64,000 nt of DNA from Pseudomonas syringae. Its GTDB lineage: Bacteria > Pseudomonadota > Gammaproteobacteria > Pseudomonadales > Pseudomonadaceae. This document shows positions 43,496-54,704 of this stretch, one piece after another (position 1 is the stretch's first letter; every line of letters begins with the position of its first letter). A program made the position numbers and the translations under genes. The notes under the pieces are model-generated. The model saw only the letters and a program-made list of their open reading frames with translations. It ran no database searches and was not told the origin of the DNA. The stretch spans positions 62,001-126,000 of the forward strand of contig NZ_WKEQ01000014.1 in NCBI RefSeq assembly GCF_021605415.1, given 5' to 3'.

Positions 43496-43527
43496 GAGAC
43501 CTCTGCGTGCCTGCTCGCGGAGGTTTC
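43496..43527 (+). terminator. Possible terminator between the cobalamin riboswitch and cbtB
   Basis: GAGACCTCTGCG pairs with CGCGGAGGTTTC (12 bp, two G-T pairs) around TGCCTGCT, 64 bases after the aptamer and 42 bases before cbtB. Only a short T-rich stretch follows. It is a plausible expression platform. Confidence 0.4.
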
Positions 43528-43568
43528 TTGCGCTCGATTCACCCGCTGACATTTCAGAGGGAAGCGCC

Positions 43569-43766
43569 ATGTCGATCATCAGCACCACCGCCAGCACGGA
43601 CAAAAGCTCCGCCAGCACCGCCACACTGAGCCAACGTCTGACCGCCGCGATATTCGCGTCAATCCTCGGTGCCGGTCTGGTGTACTTCGCCGGTTTCTCG
43701 CACATCGAAGCGGTGCACAACGCCGCCCACGATACCCGCCACAGCGCTGCGTTTCCGTGCCACTGA
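43569..43766 (+). CDS. cbtB: Cobalt transporter subunit CbtB
   Basis: A 65-residue membrane protein. One transmembrane helix (LTAAIFASILGAGLVYFAGF) is followed by a short C-terminal histidine-rich tail (EAVHNAAHDTRHSAAFPCH) that can bind metal. It matches the small CbtB subunit that pairs with CbtA in B12-riboswitch-controlled cobalt uptake. GAGGGAAGCGCC precedes the ATG, and cbtA follows after 11 bp. Confidence 0.93.
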   Translation: MSIISTTASTDKSSASTATLSQRLTAAIFASILGAGLVYFAGFSHIEAVHNAAHDTRHSAAFPCH

Positions 43767-43777
43767 GACCTGACGAC

Positions 43778-44485
43778 ATGATCAAGCGCATTGCCCGAAC
43801 CGCAGGTTTCACCGGCCTCCTGGCCGCCCTGCTGCTGACCCTGCTGCAAAGCTTCTGGGTTTCACCACTGATTCTCCAGGCGGAAACCTTTGAGAAATCC
43901 GAGCCCGTCGCCGTTGAAACGCATCAACACGATGGTGCCGCCATGACCGGCCACAGCCACGACAGCGAAGCCTGGGAACCGGCAGACGGCTGGCAGCGCT
44001 TGATTTCCACCACCGGTGGCAATCTGGTGGTCGCCGTCGGTTTCGCCCTCATGCTGGCTGGTCTCTACACGCTGCGCACGCCGACCAAAACGTCTCAAGG
44101 CTTGCTCTGGGGCCTGGCCGGTTATGCCACGTTCGTGTTGGCGCCGACTTTGGGCCTGCCGCCGGAATTGCCGGGCACCGCCGCTGCTGATCTCGCTGCA
44201 CGGCAGATGTGGTGGATCGGGGCTGCCGCGTCCACTGCCGTCGGTCTGGCCTTGATTGTGTTCAGCCGCCACTGGCTGATGAAAATCCTTGGCGTGGCGA
44301 TTCTTGCCGTGCCGCATGTGATCGGCGCACCGCACCCGGAAGTCCATTCGATGCTGGCGCCGGAAGCGCTGGAGGCGCAGTTCAAAATCGCTTCGCAGTT
44401 GACCAACGTCGCGTTCTGGCTGGCTCTGGGCCTGATCAGCGCCTGGTTGTTCCGCCGCAACAGCGCTGGTCAATACGACGCATGA
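43778..44485 (+). CDS. cbtA: Cobalt transporter subunit CbtA
   Basis: A 235-residue polytopic membrane protein with about five helices. The first loop carries metal-binding histidines (VETHQHDGAAMTGHSHDSE), and typical CbtA segments are FVLAPTLGLPPELPGTAAAD and AVPHVIGAPHPEVHSMLAPE. Together with CbtB it is predicted to import cobalt for corrin synthesis. The ATG at 43778 fits the family start MIKRIARTAGFTGLLAALLL. The next gene overlaps its stop (ATGA), so the group is translationally coupled. Confidence 0.93.
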   Translation: MIKRIARTAGFTGLLAALLLTLLQSFWVSPLILQAETFEKSEPVAVETHQHDGAAMTGHSHDSEAWEPADGWQRLISTTGGNLVVAVGFALMLAGLYTLRTPTKTSQGLLWGLAGYATFVLAPTLGLPPELPGTAAADLAARQMWWIGAAASTAVGLALIVFSRHWLMKILGVAILAVPHVIGAPHPEVHSMLAPEALEAQFKIASQLTNVAFWLALGLISAWLFRRNSAGQYDA

Positions 44486-44895
44486 CGGATACGGGCGCCG
44501 TGCCAACGTTCGTGGTCGGTCTGGGCTGCCAGCGAGGCTGCCCGGCCAGCACACTGCGCGCTTTGCTCGACCAGGCCCTGCAAGCTCATCGCATCGAACT
44601 TCACACGGTCAAAGCGCTGGCCAGTATCGATTTGAAGCGCGATGAGCCGGGGCTACAGGAATTGGCCGCGCAACTGGCATTACCTTTGATGTATTTCAGC
44701 AGTGAACAATTGTCGGCGTATCAGCAACAGCTGAGTCATCATTCGCAAATCGCTTTCGAGCGCACCGGGTGTTATGGCGTGGCGGAAAGTGCCGCGCTGG
44801 CAATGGCCGAGCAACTGATTCAGGCGCCGGCAAAACTGCTGATTTCCCGGCAGAAATACGCGCAGGCGACATTGGCGTTGGCCGGCGCTGCCTGA
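44482..44895 (+). CDS. cobE: Cobalamin biosynthesis protein CobE (CbiG C-terminal-like)
   Basis: A 137-residue protein of the CobE/CbiG-C family, which takes part in the corrin ring-contraction stage of aerobic B12 synthesis. Family marks are VVGLGCQRGCPASTLRALLDQAL, the segment ALASIDLKRDEPGLQELA, and GCYGVAESAALAMA near the end. The ATG overlaps the cbtA stop by four bases. cobM follows 80 bp later. Its exact biochemical step is still uncertain for the family as a whole. Confidence 0.88.
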   Translation: MTDTGAVPTFVVGLGCQRGCPASTLRALLDQALQAHRIELHTVKALASIDLKRDEPGLQELAAQLALPLMYFSSEQLSAYQQQLSHHSQIAFERTGCYGVAESAALAMAEQLIQAPAKLLISRQKYAQATLALAGAA

Positions 44896-44975
44896 AATCC
44901 CGATAATCCCCGCACTCGATCATGAGCAATCTTCATCTGAAGCGTTGCCCTGCCCTTTTTTGACAGGAACATTCG

Positions 44976-45722
44976 ATGACCGTCTACTTCATCGGCGCCG
45001 GCCCCGGCGATCCGGAACTGATCACTGTCAAAGGCCAGCGGCTGATCCGTCATTGTCCGGTGATCATTTACGCAGGCTCATTAGTGCCGGCGGCAGTGCT
45101 GGAAGGCCACCAGGCTGACACTGTGGTCAACAGCGCCGAACTGCACCTTGAACAGATCATCGATCTGATCAAGATCGCCCACGCTAACCAACAGGATGTG
45201 GCGCGGGTTCATTCCGGCGATCCCAGTCTCTACGGCGCAATCGGCGAGCAGATTCGCTGCCTGCGCGAACTTGATATTCCGTTTGAAATCATTCCCGGCG
45301 TGACTGCCACGGCGGCCTGCGCAGCGTTGCTGGGCGCAGAACTGACGCTGCCGGATGTGTCGCAAAGCGTGATCCTGACCCGCTATGCCGATAAGACCGC
45401 GATGCCGGCGGGCGAAGAACTGGGTAGCCTGGCGCAGCATGGCGCGACCATGGCGATTCATCTGGGGGTCAATCATCTGGAGAAGATTCTGGCTGAATTG
45501 CTGCCACATTACGGCGCGGATTGCCCGATCGCGGTGATTCACCGCGCAACGTGGCCGGATCAGGATTGGGTGGTGGGGACGTTGGCGGATATCGCCGCAA
45601 AGGTTGCGGCCAAGGGGTTTCGGCGTACCGCGCTGATTCTGGTGGGTCGGGTGTTGGGCAGTGATGTGTTTGGTGAATCGTCGTTATACCGCGCCGGGCA
45701 TGCGCATCTTTATCGCCCTTAA
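44976..45722 (+). CDS. cobM: Precorrin-4 C11-methyltransferase
   Basis: A 248-residue SAM-dependent uroporphyrinogen/precorrin methyltransferase. The N-terminal glycine-rich motif is VYFIGAGPGDPELITVKGQRL, the second motif is ARVHSGDPSLYGAIGEQI and the third is IPFEIIPGVTATAACAALLG. CobM methylates C-11 of precorrin-4. The C-terminal WVVGTLADIAAKVAAKGFRRTALILVG is typical of the CobM/CbiF branch. AGGAAC lies before the ATG. It is the last gene of the cbtB-cbtA-cobE-cobM unit, ending before a REP fragment and a strong terminator. Confidence 0.94.
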   Translation: MTVYFIGAGPGDPELITVKGQRLIRHCPVIIYAGSLVPAAVLEGHQADTVVNSAELHLEQIIDLIKIAHANQQDVARVHSGDPSLYGAIGEQIRCLRELDIPFEIIPGVTATAACAALLGAELTLPDVSQSVILTRYADKTAMPAGEELGSLAQHGATMAIHLGVNHLEKILAELLPHYGADCPIAVIHRATWPDQDWVVGTLADIAAKVAAKGFRRTALILVGRVLGSDVFGESSLYRAGHAHLYRP

Positions 45723-45771
45723 GACCCTTTTCGCGAGCAGGCTCGCGAAGGCGTCCGCCACTACCCTCCAT

Positions 45772-45804
45772 AAAAAAACGGCGCTCACGGGGCGCCGTTT
45801 TTTT
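45772..45804. terminator. Bidirectional intrinsic terminator between cobM and nfuA
   Basis: AAAAAAACGGCGC (45772-45784) and GCGCCGTTTTTTT (45792-45804) pair perfectly around TCACGGG. It gives a T-run on both strands, as needed for the convergent cobM and nfuA transcripts. Confidence 0.92.
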
Positions 45805-45826
45805 ATGTCCGCAGTGAACACCTTAC

Positions 45827-47504
<1,678 letters not shown>

Positions 47505-47530
47505 CGACTGCCTCCCAACTCTCGTTCAAT

Positions 47531-47560
47531 CACCGCCGCACCCTGCAGGGTGCGGCGGTG
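47531..47560. terminator. Perfect 30-base palindrome between cti and the acyltransferase gene
   Basis: CACCGCCGCACCCTG is followed immediately by its own reverse complement CAGGGTGCGGCGGTG. As RNA it folds into a 13-bp GC-rich hairpin with a small loop. No T-run follows on the minus strand (ATTGAACG). Confidence 0.65.
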
Positions 47561-47597
47561 TCGTTACAGGTAGGGACAGCACGCCGGGCTTAATCGA

Positions 47598-49880
47598 TCA
47601 AAGATTCTCGTAGCGGTTCATATCCAGCACGCCCTCTTCCACTGGATCGGTCTCGTGGATATACCGGCTCAAATCATGAAAATACATCCAGAACTGCGGA
47701 TGACTGCGGCGAATCCCCCAGTGCTCGACGATGTTCTCGAACTGCGCGGCATCACGGGCGCTTTCCATGGCATCGACAAATGCCGGCACCTCGCCCGCCG
47801 GAACGTTGAAAATGAAATTCGGATAACTGGTGAGCACGCCCGGGAAGATCGTCAGGGTGTCGAGCCCCGGTTGATAGCGCAGCGATTCTCCCAACAGGAA
47901 CGCTACGTTGCTGTGTGCACGGTTGCGCAGCAGGCTGTACACCTCGCGTTTGCCGCTGCGGGTTTCGATGCGCAGCAGCGTGGCTTCTGGCAATTGATCG
48001 ACCACCTTCAGGCCAGCGGCGGGCCGCGAAGTCAGGCGGCTCAGCGCCTGCTCGGCATTTTGCAGGGCCGGGTCGATGTTCGGTCGCGAGCAATACGCGT
48101 CCACGCATCGGTTGATCGGATCGGGCCGGGCGTTGAGATCGCCGTAACGCCCCAACAATTGCATGGCGAAATCGTATTTCGGATCCTTTTCATCCAGCTT
48201 CAACCCAGTTGGCTTGTCGTCGTCAATGGCCTCGTAATCGAGCCACATCTTGAATTTGCCGCCACTCTGATACCAGTCATCCAGGTAGCCTTCACGAGAA
48301 TCGGCAGGCATCAAGCGCAAAAAGTTCTGCTCGGCGCCGTTGCGGATCAAGTCGAAATACAAACGCGTTTGCGCCTGATGAGAGACGTTGCCGAACACAT
48401 CGAAGTTGACCGCCAATTGATAATACGTGCGCTCCAGCAGCGGATAGTCGAACAGCCACATCGTTTGCGGCACTTCGCCGATCAGGCCTTTGGTCACGGA
48501 GGCGCTGTCGAAATGGCGGAAGATGCTCAACAAGGCGTTGTCATTGCCGGCCCACAAGGTCGACCAACTCGGCGCAGGCAAATCGGCATAACTGTCGCGG
48601 CGCAGCGCTTCGTACTCATTCCGCTTGTCGCGGTAGTTGTGCCAGATACTCAACACGCTGCCGACATCGTCGTTCTGCCCAGGCATGGCCAGCAATGGTG
48701 TGGTCTGGCCGCGGTAGTTCGGGTCGGTGACGTATAAATCATGCTCCGGCGCCTGAAACAGCGCCCAGAAGTTGTCGCGAATCACGTCGGTCGCGATCTG
48801 CCCTCGACACACCGGCCCGCGAATGAACGTGCGGACGAAGTACTCAGCGTTATCGAGCATGAATTGATAACGCGCCTGCGCGGGAATCGCTTCAAACGTG
48901 GCAAACGGATTGGCACGGCTTTGTGGCCCGTAGCCCGGCAAGGCATTGACTTGCCAATTGCCGCTATAGAAGAGGCTTTTAACCCGCGCCATCTTCGCCG
49001 CGCTGAGCGGATAAGTGATGTGGGTCTTGTGCACGATCACCCCTTGCACCGGCCACAGACGATAGTAAATCTGCGTGCCGGGATCGTCGTTGGGTCGGCG
49101 GGTATTGATCAGTTCGATCGGCTGGCCGGTCGGCGTGCGCGAACGCACCCACTGGAAGAAATGCCCCGGCTCGCCGTCCTTGAAATAAATGTGCGCGAGA
49201 AACCAGTGCTCATACAGCCAGCGACCCACCAGACTTTGCCGGGCGCCCGGGGCATTGAGCAGATTTTCCCACTGAACGATTTGCAACGCTTCCTGCGCGC
49301 TGGGTGCCAGGCCTTGCTCGTCAATAGGCGCGCCGGACGCGAGCCAGCGCTGCAACGTCCGGTATTGCTGATCGGTCAGGCCGGTGACGGCCAGCGGCAT
49401 GCCTTCTTTCGGATGAGTGCCGGCGTAACCCTCGAACTCGCCTGGCATCGCGCACATGTTCTGGCGATTCAAACCAAGGACGATCTCTGCGGGAAGTTTG
49501 GCGTTGGGCTGCAACGGGGTCTTGTGGCCCAGTTCGAGCATGCGCGCCATTAACGCGGCCTGGCTGCCTTGGGCATCGAGCACCGAATAAAAGCCTTTCT
49601 GCTGCCAGGCGCGCTTGCCGAAAGCGTCATAGAACAAACGCGTCGTCGGTGCCGCCTGGCTGCGCTCACCGTTGTACACCGGCATTTTGCTCGCGCCCCG
49701 CCCAGCGCCTTCGCCACTGCCCAAATTGAGCTGGCAGGCAGAGTCGTAACAGGCGTGGCAGACCACGCATTTTTCGGTAAAGATCGGTTGAATGTCGCGG
49801 CTATAAGAGATCGCGGGCTCTTGCGCAACGGCGCCCCAGCTTAAGAACAGCAAAGCCATGCTGATGACGCGATACGACAT
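47598..49880 (-). CDS. cti: Periplasmic fatty acid cis-trans isomerase
   Basis: A 760-residue heme protein that converts cis to trans double bonds in membrane unsaturated fatty acids, quickly stiffening the membrane against solvents or heat. A Sec signal peptide ([20 protein letters not shown]) is followed by the cytochrome-c-type site CVVCH at residues 38-42. The rest matches Cti over its full length ([43 protein letters not shown]). Cti acts in the periplasm without a cofactor other than heme. It lies divergent to metH, an arrangement known from other pseudomonads. The 154-bp shared region must hold both promoters. Confidence 0.95.
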   Translation of the reverse strand: MSYRVISMALLFLSWGAVAQEPAISYSRDIQPIFTEKCVVCHACYDSACQLNLGSGEGAGRGASKMPVYNGERSQAAPTTRLFYDAFGKRAWQQKGFYSVLDAQGSQAALMARMLELGHKTPLQPNAKLPAEIVLGLNRQNMCAMPGEFEGYAGTHPKEGMPLAVTGLTDQQYRTLQRWLASGAPIDEQGLAPSAQEALQIVQWENLLNAPGARQSLVGRWLYEHWFLAHIYFKDGEPGHFFQWVRSRTPTGQPIELINTRRPNDDPGTQIYYRLWPVQGVIVHKTHITYPLSAAKMARVKSLFYSGNWQVNALPGYGPQSRANPFATFEAIPAQARYQFMLDNAEYFVRTFIRGPVCRGQIATDVIRDNFWALFQAPEHDLYVTDPNYRGQTTPLLAMPGQNDDVGSVLSIWHNYRDKRNEYEALRRDSYADLPAPSWSTLWAGNDNALLSIFRHFDSASVTKGLIGEVPQTMWLFDYPLLERTYYQLAVNFDVFGNVSHQAQTRLYFDLIRNGAEQNFLRLMPADSREGYLDDWYQSGGKFKMWLDYEAIDDDKPTGLKLDEKDPKYDFAMQLLGRYGDLNARPDPINRCVDAYCSRPNIDPALQNAEQALSRLTSRPAAGLKVVDQLPEATLLRIETRSGKREVYSLLRNRAHSNVAFLLGESLRYQPGLDTLTIFPGVLTSYPNFIFNVPAGEVPAFVDAMESARDAAQFENIVEHWGIRRSHPQFWMYFHDLSRYIHETDPVEEGVLDMNRYENL

Positions 49881-50034
49881 GTCGCTGATCTCAATGATAA
49901 AAACGGCGCGATTCTACCGGTATGACGTCCGTACCAACATGAGCGATATTCATGCAAAAGCACTGAATGCTCCAAAAGCGCACAGGTTTGCTATGATTCC
50001 GGCCCTTCGTCATGGTCTTTTTCGAGTAGTCCTA

Positions 50035-53000
50035 ATGTCCGATCGCAGCGTCCGCCTCCAAGCCCTCAAGCACGCACTCAAAGAGCGCATCCTGATCCTC
50101 GACGGCGGCATGGGCACGATGATCCAGAGCTACAAGCTCGAAGAGCAGGATTATCGCGGCAAGCGCTTCGCCGACTGGCCGAGCGACGTCAAAGGCAACA
50201 ACGACTTGTTGGTTCTGACCCGTCCCGACGTGATCGGCGGCATCGAAAAGGCCTACCTGGACGCGGGCGCCGACATACTGGAAACCAACACTTTCAACGC
50301 CACGCGGATTTCAATGGCCGATTACGGCATGGAAGAACTGGCCTACGAACTAAACGTAGAAGGCGCACGCCTGGCGCGCAAGGTGGCTGACGCCAAGACT
50401 TTGGAGAACCCGGACAAGCCGCGCTTTGTCGCCGGCGTCCTCGGCCCGACCAGCCGCACCTGCTCGCTGTCGCCTGACGTCAACAACCCCGGCTACCGCA
50501 ACGTGACCTTTGATGAGTTGGTGGAGAACTACACCGAAGCCACCAAAGGCCTGATCGAGGGCGGTGCCGACCTGATTTTGATCGAAACCATCTTCGACAC
50601 CCTCAATGCCAAAGCCGCGATCTTCGCCGTGCAAGGCGTATTCGAAGAGCTGCATCTCGAACTGCCGATCATGATTTCCGGCACCATCACCGACGCCTCC
50701 GGCCGCACCCTGTCGGGCCAGACCACCGAAGCATTCTGGAACTCCGTAGCCCACGCCAAGCCGATTTCCGTCGGCCTGAACTGCGCGCTCGGCGCCAGTG
50801 AGTTGCGTCCGTACCTGGAGGAGCTGTCGAACAAGGCCAGCACCCACGTCTCCGCGCACCCCAACGCTGGCCTGCCGAACGAATTCGGCGAGTACGACGA
50901 GCTGCCGGTGGAAACCGCCAAGGTCATCGAAGAATTCGCCCAAAGCGGATTCCTGAACATCGTCGGCGGCTGCTGCGGCACCACGCCGGGCCACATCGAA
51001 GCCATCGCCAAAGCCGTGGCCGGTTACGCGCCTCGGCAGATTCCGGACATTCCAAAGGCTTGTCGCCTGTCGGGTCTGGAGCCGTTCACCATCGATCGCA
51101 GCTCGCTGTTCGTCAACGTCGGCGAGCGCACCAACATCACCGGTTCTGCCAAGTTTGCCCGCCTGATCCGTGAAGACAACTACACCGAAGCCCTCGAAGT
51201 CGCCTTGCAACAGGTCGAAGCCGGCGCCCAGGTGATCGACATCAACATGGACGAAGGCATGCTCGATTCGAAGAAGGCCATGGTGACCTTCCTCAATCTG
51301 ATTGCCGGCGAGCCGGACATCTCCCGCGTACCGATCATGATCGACTCCTCCAAATGGGAAGTGATCGAAGCCGGCCTCAAGTGCATTCAGGGCAAGGGCA
51401 TCGTCAACTCGATCAGCATGAAGGAAGGCGTCGAGCAGTTCATCCATCACGCCAAGCTGTGCAAGCGCTACGGCGCCGCCGTGGTGGTGATGGCGTTCGA
51501 CGAAGCGGGTCAGGCTGACACCGAAGCGCGCAAGAAAGAGATCTGCAAACGCTCCTACGACATTCTGGTCAATGAAGTCGGCTTCCCGCCGGAAGACATC
51601 ATCTTCGACCCGAACATCTTCGCTGTGGCCACCGGTATCGAAGAACACAACAACTATGCCGTGGACTTCATCAATGCCTGCGCCTATATCCGCGACGAAC
51701 TGCCGTATGCGCTGACTTCCGGCGGCGTGTCCAACGTGTCGTTCTCGTTCCGGGGCAACAATCCGGTGCGCGAGGCGATTCACTCCGTGTTCCTGCTGTA
51801 CGCAATCCGCGCCGGCCTGACCATGGGCATCGTCAACGCCGGTCAGCTGGAAATCTACGACCAGATCCCTCAAGAGCTGCGCGACGCCGTCGAAGACGTG
51901 ATCCTCAACCGCACGCCGGAAGGCACCGACGCCCTCCTCGCCATTGCCGACAAGTACAAGGGCGACGGCAGCGTAAAGGAAGCCGAGACAGAGGAGTGGC
52001 GCAGCTGGGAGGTCAACAAGCGTCTCGAACACGCGCTGGTCAAAGGCATCACCACGCACATTGTTGAAGACACTGAAGAATCCCGTCAGTCGTTCGCCCG
52101 CCCGATCGAAGTGATTGAAGGCCCGCTGATGTCCGGCATGAACATCGTTGGCGACCTGTTCGGCGCCGGCAAAATGTTCCTGCCACAGGTGGTGAAATCC
52201 GCCCGGGTGATGAAACAGGCTGTGGCCCACTTGATCCCGTTCATCGAACTGGAAAAAGGTGACAAGCCGGAAGCCAAGGGCAAGATTCTCATGGCGACCG
52301 TGAAGGGCGACGTGCATGACATCGGCAAAAACATTGTCGGCGTGGTGCTCGGTTGCAACGGCTATGACATTGTCGACCTCGGCGTGATGGTGCCAGCGGA
52401 GAAAATCCTCCAGGTCGCCAAGGAGCAGAAGTGCGACATCATCGGCTTGTCCGGCCTGATCACGCCGTCGCTGGATGAAATGGTGCACGTCGCTCGCGAG
52501 ATGCAGCGTCAGGACTTCCATCTGCCGCTGATGATCGGTGGCGCTACCACGTCCAAAGCGCACACGGCGGTGAAAATCGAGCCGAAGTACAGCAACGACG
52601 CGGTGATCTATGTGACCGACGCCTCCCGCGCTGTGGGCGTGGCCACGCAGTTGCTGTCCAAGGAACTGAAGGCCGGTTTCGTCGAGAAAACCCGTCTCGA
52701 TTACATTGATGTCCGCGAGCGCACCGCCAATCGCAGCGCCCGCACCGAGCGCCTGAGCTATGCGGCGGCGATCGCCAAGAAGCCGCAGTTTGATTGGGCG
52801 TCGTACACGCCGGTCAAACCGACCTTTACCGGCAGCAAGGTACTGGACAACATCGACCTTAACGTTCTGGCCGAATACATCGACTGGACACCGTTCTTCA
52901 TCTCCTGGGATCTGGCCGGCAAGTTCCCGCGCATTCTCAATGACGAAGTGGTCGGTGAAGCGGCTACCGCGCTGTACAAAGATGCCCGGGAGATGCTCAC

Positions 53001-53745
53001 CAAGCTGATCGACGAGAAGCTGATCAGCGCCCGCGCGGTGTTTGGTTTCTGGCCAGCCAATCAGGTCAACGAAGACGACATCGAACTGTACGGTGAAGAC
53101 GGCAAGCCGATGGCCAAGCTGCATCATTTGCGCCAGCAGATCATCAAGACCGACGGCAAGCCGAACTTCTCCCTCGCCGACTTCGTCGCGCCGAAGGACA
53201 GCGAAGTGACCGACTACGTGGGCGGCTTCATCACCACCGCCGGGATCGGCGCCGAAGAAGTGGCCAAGGCTTATCAAGACGCTGGCGACGATTACAACTC
53301 GATCATGGTCAAGGCACTGGCCGACCGCCTGGCCGAAGCCTGCGCCGAGTGGCTGCACCAGCAGGTGCGAAAAGAACACTGGGGTTATGCCCGAGAAGAA
53401 GCGCTGGATAACGATGCGTTGATCAAAGAGCAATATTCCGGCATCCGCCCGGCCCCGGGTTACCCGGCCTGCCCGGATCACACCGAAAAAGCGGCTTTGT
53501 TCGCCCTGCTCGACCCGGAGGCAGAAGAAATGCGCGCCGGGCGCAGCGGCGTGTTCCTCACCGAACACTACGCAATGTTCCCGGCCGCGGCGGTCAGCGG
53601 CTGGTACTTCGCTCACCCGCAAGCGCAGTACTTCGCCGTCGGCAAGATCGACAAAGATCAGGTCGCAAGCTACACCTCGCGTAAAGGCCAGGACCTGAGC
53701 GTGACCGAACGCTGGCTGGCGCCGAACCTGGGTTACGACAACTAA
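50035..53745 (+). CDS. metH: Methionine synthase, cobalamin-dependent
   Basis: A 1236-residue B12-dependent methionine synthase, moving a methyl group from 5-methyl-THF to homocysteine. Domains in order are homocysteine binding (1-330, with the zinc motif [14 protein letters not shown]), pterin binding (about 355-610, [15 protein letters not shown]), B12 binding (about 650-880; [20 protein letters not shown] holds the D-x-H-x-x-G motif) and SAM-activation domain (about 920-1225, ending with [12 protein letters not shown]). The ATG at 50035 is chosen by alignment; the open frame continues upstream without homology. It depends on the cobalamin made by the cob clusters in this window. Confidence 0.97.
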   Translation: MSDRSVRLQALKHALKERILILDGGMGTMIQSYKLEEQDYRGKRFADWPSDVKGNNDLLVLTRPDVIGGIEKAYLDAGADILETNTFNATRISMADYGMEELAYELNVEGARLARKVADAKTLENPDKPRFVAGVLGPTSRTCSLSPDVNNPGYRNVTFDELVENYTEATKGLIEGGADLILIETIFDTLNAKAAIFAVQGVFEELHLELPIMISGTITDASGRTLSGQTTEAFWNSVAHAKPISVGLNCALGASELRPYLEELSNKASTHVSAHPNAGLPNEFGEYDELPVETAKVIEEFAQSGFLNIVGGCCGTTPGHIEAIAKAVAGYAPRQIPDIPKACRLSGLEPFTIDRSSLFVNVGERTNITGSAKFARLIREDNYTEALEVALQQVEAGAQVIDINMDEGMLDSKKAMVTFLNLIAGEPDISRVPIMIDSSKWEVIEAGLKCIQGKGIVNSISMKEGVEQFIHHAKLCKRYGAAVVVMAFDEAGQADTEARKKEICKRSYDILVNEVGFPPEDIIFDPNIFAVATGIEEHNNYAVDFINACAYIRDELPYALTSGGVSNVSFSFRGNNPVREAIHSVFLLYAIRAGLTMGIVNAGQLEIYDQIPQELRDAVEDVILNRTPEGTDALLAIADKYKGDGSVKEAETEEWRSWEVNKRLEHALVKGITTHIVEDTEESRQSFARPIEVIEGPLMSGMNIVGDLFGAGKMFLPQVVKSARVMKQAVAHLIPFIELEKGDKPEAKGKILMATVKGDVHDIGKNIVGVVLGCNGYDIVDLGVMVPAEKILQVAKEQKCDIIGLSGLITPSLDEMVHVAREMQRQDFHLPLMIGGATTSKAHTAVKIEPKYSNDAVIYVTDASRAVGVATQLLSKELKAGFVEKTRLDYIDVRERTANRSARTERLSYAAAIAKKPQFDWASYTPVKPTFTGSKVLDNIDLNVLAEYIDWTPFFISWDLAGKFPRILNDEVVGEAATALYKDAREMLTKLIDEKLISARAVFGFWPANQVNEDDIELYGEDGKPMAKLHHLRQQIIKTDGKPNFSLADFVAPKDSEVTDYVGGFITTAGIGAEEVAKAYQDAGDDYNSIMVKALADRLAEACAEWLHQQVRKEHWGYAREEALDNDALIKEQYSGIRPAPGYPACPDHTEKAALFALLDPEAEEMRAGRSGVFLTEHYAMFPAAAVSGWYFAHPQAQYFAVGKIDKDQVASYTSRKGQDLSVTERWLAPNLGYDN

Positions 53746-53758
53746 ACGCGACCGTTTC

Positions 53759-53787
53759 TGTAGGCGCAGCCTTCGGCAGCGCCTACA
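53759..53787. terminator. Hairpin downstream of metH
   Basis: TGTAGGCGC (53759-53767) pairs with GCGCCTACA (53779-53787) around AGCCTTCGGCA. It starts 14 bases after the metH stop and is a repeat-derived terminator-like structure without a clear T-run. Confidence 0.5.
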
Positions 53788-53822
53788 TCGGGCAACGGCG
53801 AATCAAGAATTCAAACGAATTC

Positions 53823-53922
53823 CTGTGGGAGAGAGCCTGCTTGCAATAGCGGTCTGTCAGCCAGCGAGCATTGATGGCGGACTTGATGGCCTCTTTGCGA
53901 GCAGGCTCGCGCCTACGGAGAT
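53823..53922. repeat. Degenerate REPIN between metH and the DUF2970 gene
   Basis: GTGGGAGAGAGCCTGCTTGC (then AA) at the left and TTTGCGAGCAGGCTCGCGCC (then TAC) at the right are diverged inverted REP arms, related to 16104-16190 but with several mismatches. Confidence 0.65.
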
Positions 53923-54007
53923 GGGGTTCACCTGCAACATAGCCTCTCCTACGGAGTTGGCCCGAGTTGTCTATGCTTGCCTGAAACACACCGCAGACGA
54001 GGGATTT

Positions 54008-54226
54008 ATGGACGATCCGGTCGACAACAAACCACCGACCTTCTGGCAGATGCTGCACAGCGTCATGGCGGCAGCGTTCGGGGTGCAGAGCGGCAAGAAC
54101 CGGGCAAGGGATTTCACCCATGGCAAGCCGAGCCATTTCGTAATTCTGGGCATTCTGTTCACGGCAGTATTCGCTTTGACGCTGTTTGCCATCGTCAAGC
54201 TGGTATTGCACTTCGCCGCGATCTGA
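54008..54226 (+). CDS. DUF2970 family small membrane protein
   Basis: A 72-residue protein with one C-terminal membrane helix (FVILGILFTAVFALTLFAIVKLVL). Its N-terminal half contains FWQMLHSVMAAAFGVQSGKNRARDF, the conserved core of DUF2970. The function of this family is unknown. GAGGGA lies just before the ATG. A hairpin at 54258-54288 follows. Confidence 0.8.
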   Translation: MDDPVDNKPPTFWQMLHSVMAAAFGVQSGKNRARDFTHGKPSHFVILGILFTAVFALTLFAIVKLVLHFAAI

Positions 54227-54257
54227 CCTGCCCGGGTACTTTTTGCAGGAAGCATAA

Positions 54258-54300
54258 TCCGGGCCCCGGAGCGTTCCCGTGGCCCGGACGCGCCTTTTTT
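54258..54300 (+). terminator. Terminator-like hairpin after the DUF2970 gene
   Basis: TCCGGGCC (54258-54265) pairs with GGCCCGGA (54281-54288). CGCGCC and TTTTTT follow, so the T-run is displaced by about six bases. Confidence 0.5.
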
Positions 54301-54412
54301 ACTGATGACTGACCCAGAACACCGCCGTTCCCACGACCAGAATGATCAGGAACAAAATGGCCCAGGCATCCACGGAGCTGTCGCTTTTCCTTGCTTTGGT
54401 TGGGTTGCTCAT
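54299..54412 (-). CDS. 37-residue small membrane protein
   Basis: A short ORF encoding MSNPTKARKSDSSVDAWAIL followed by a hydrophobic helix (FLIILVVGTAVFWV) and SHQ. The ATG has AGAGGC about eight bases upstream. A basic, soluble start and one membrane helix fit a small regulatory membrane peptide. I believe similar ORFs exist in other pseudomonads, but cannot check. It is convergent with the DUF2970 gene and divergent from cysI. Confidence 0.55.
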   Translation of the reverse strand: MSNPTKARKSDSSVDAWAILFLIILVVGTAVFWVSHQ

Positions 54413-54556
54413 TGCATCGCCTCTTGTCGGTTTTATCGGTGATTGCAGAAAGACTCGACCACAGTTAAGACGATGATTGTCCGCACGACAAATGTGGATT
54501 AGGTGACATTAATCCTCGTTAGTCGTTTTGGTTCTTTACATATACTCAAACATCAC

Positions 54557-54585
54557 TTTTGCGCATAACCGCAAAGGGGTATATT
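54557..54585 (+). promoter_or_regulatory. Candidate cysI promoter
   Basis: TTTTGC (54557-54562) and TATATT (54580-54585) are 17 bases apart, about 120 bases before the cysI start. The upstream AT-rich stretch (TTTACATATACTCAAACATC) is where a CysB activator site would be expected. No other features were seen in the 54413-54704 gap. Confidence 0.4.
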
Positions 54586-54704
54586 GCCCCGGCTCCGTTG
54601 GGAGTGCGCGGCCGTGCGCGCAGAATTGCAGAGGCAAACATCGGACTCCAGCACGCGAAAATGCAGCGTTTTCCGAGTGGCCCAAGCCTGAGAACAGGAC
54701 TTAT

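Noticed and set aside
49858..50034. 59-codon upstream extension of metH
   Set aside because: It would overlap the cti start and shared promoter region, and MetH proteins start at [13 protein letters not shown] sequences.
50350..53622. A 1090-codon open frame antisense to metH
   Set aside because: It mirrors the codon periodicity of the high-GC metH gene, has no family features, and metH itself is unmistakable.
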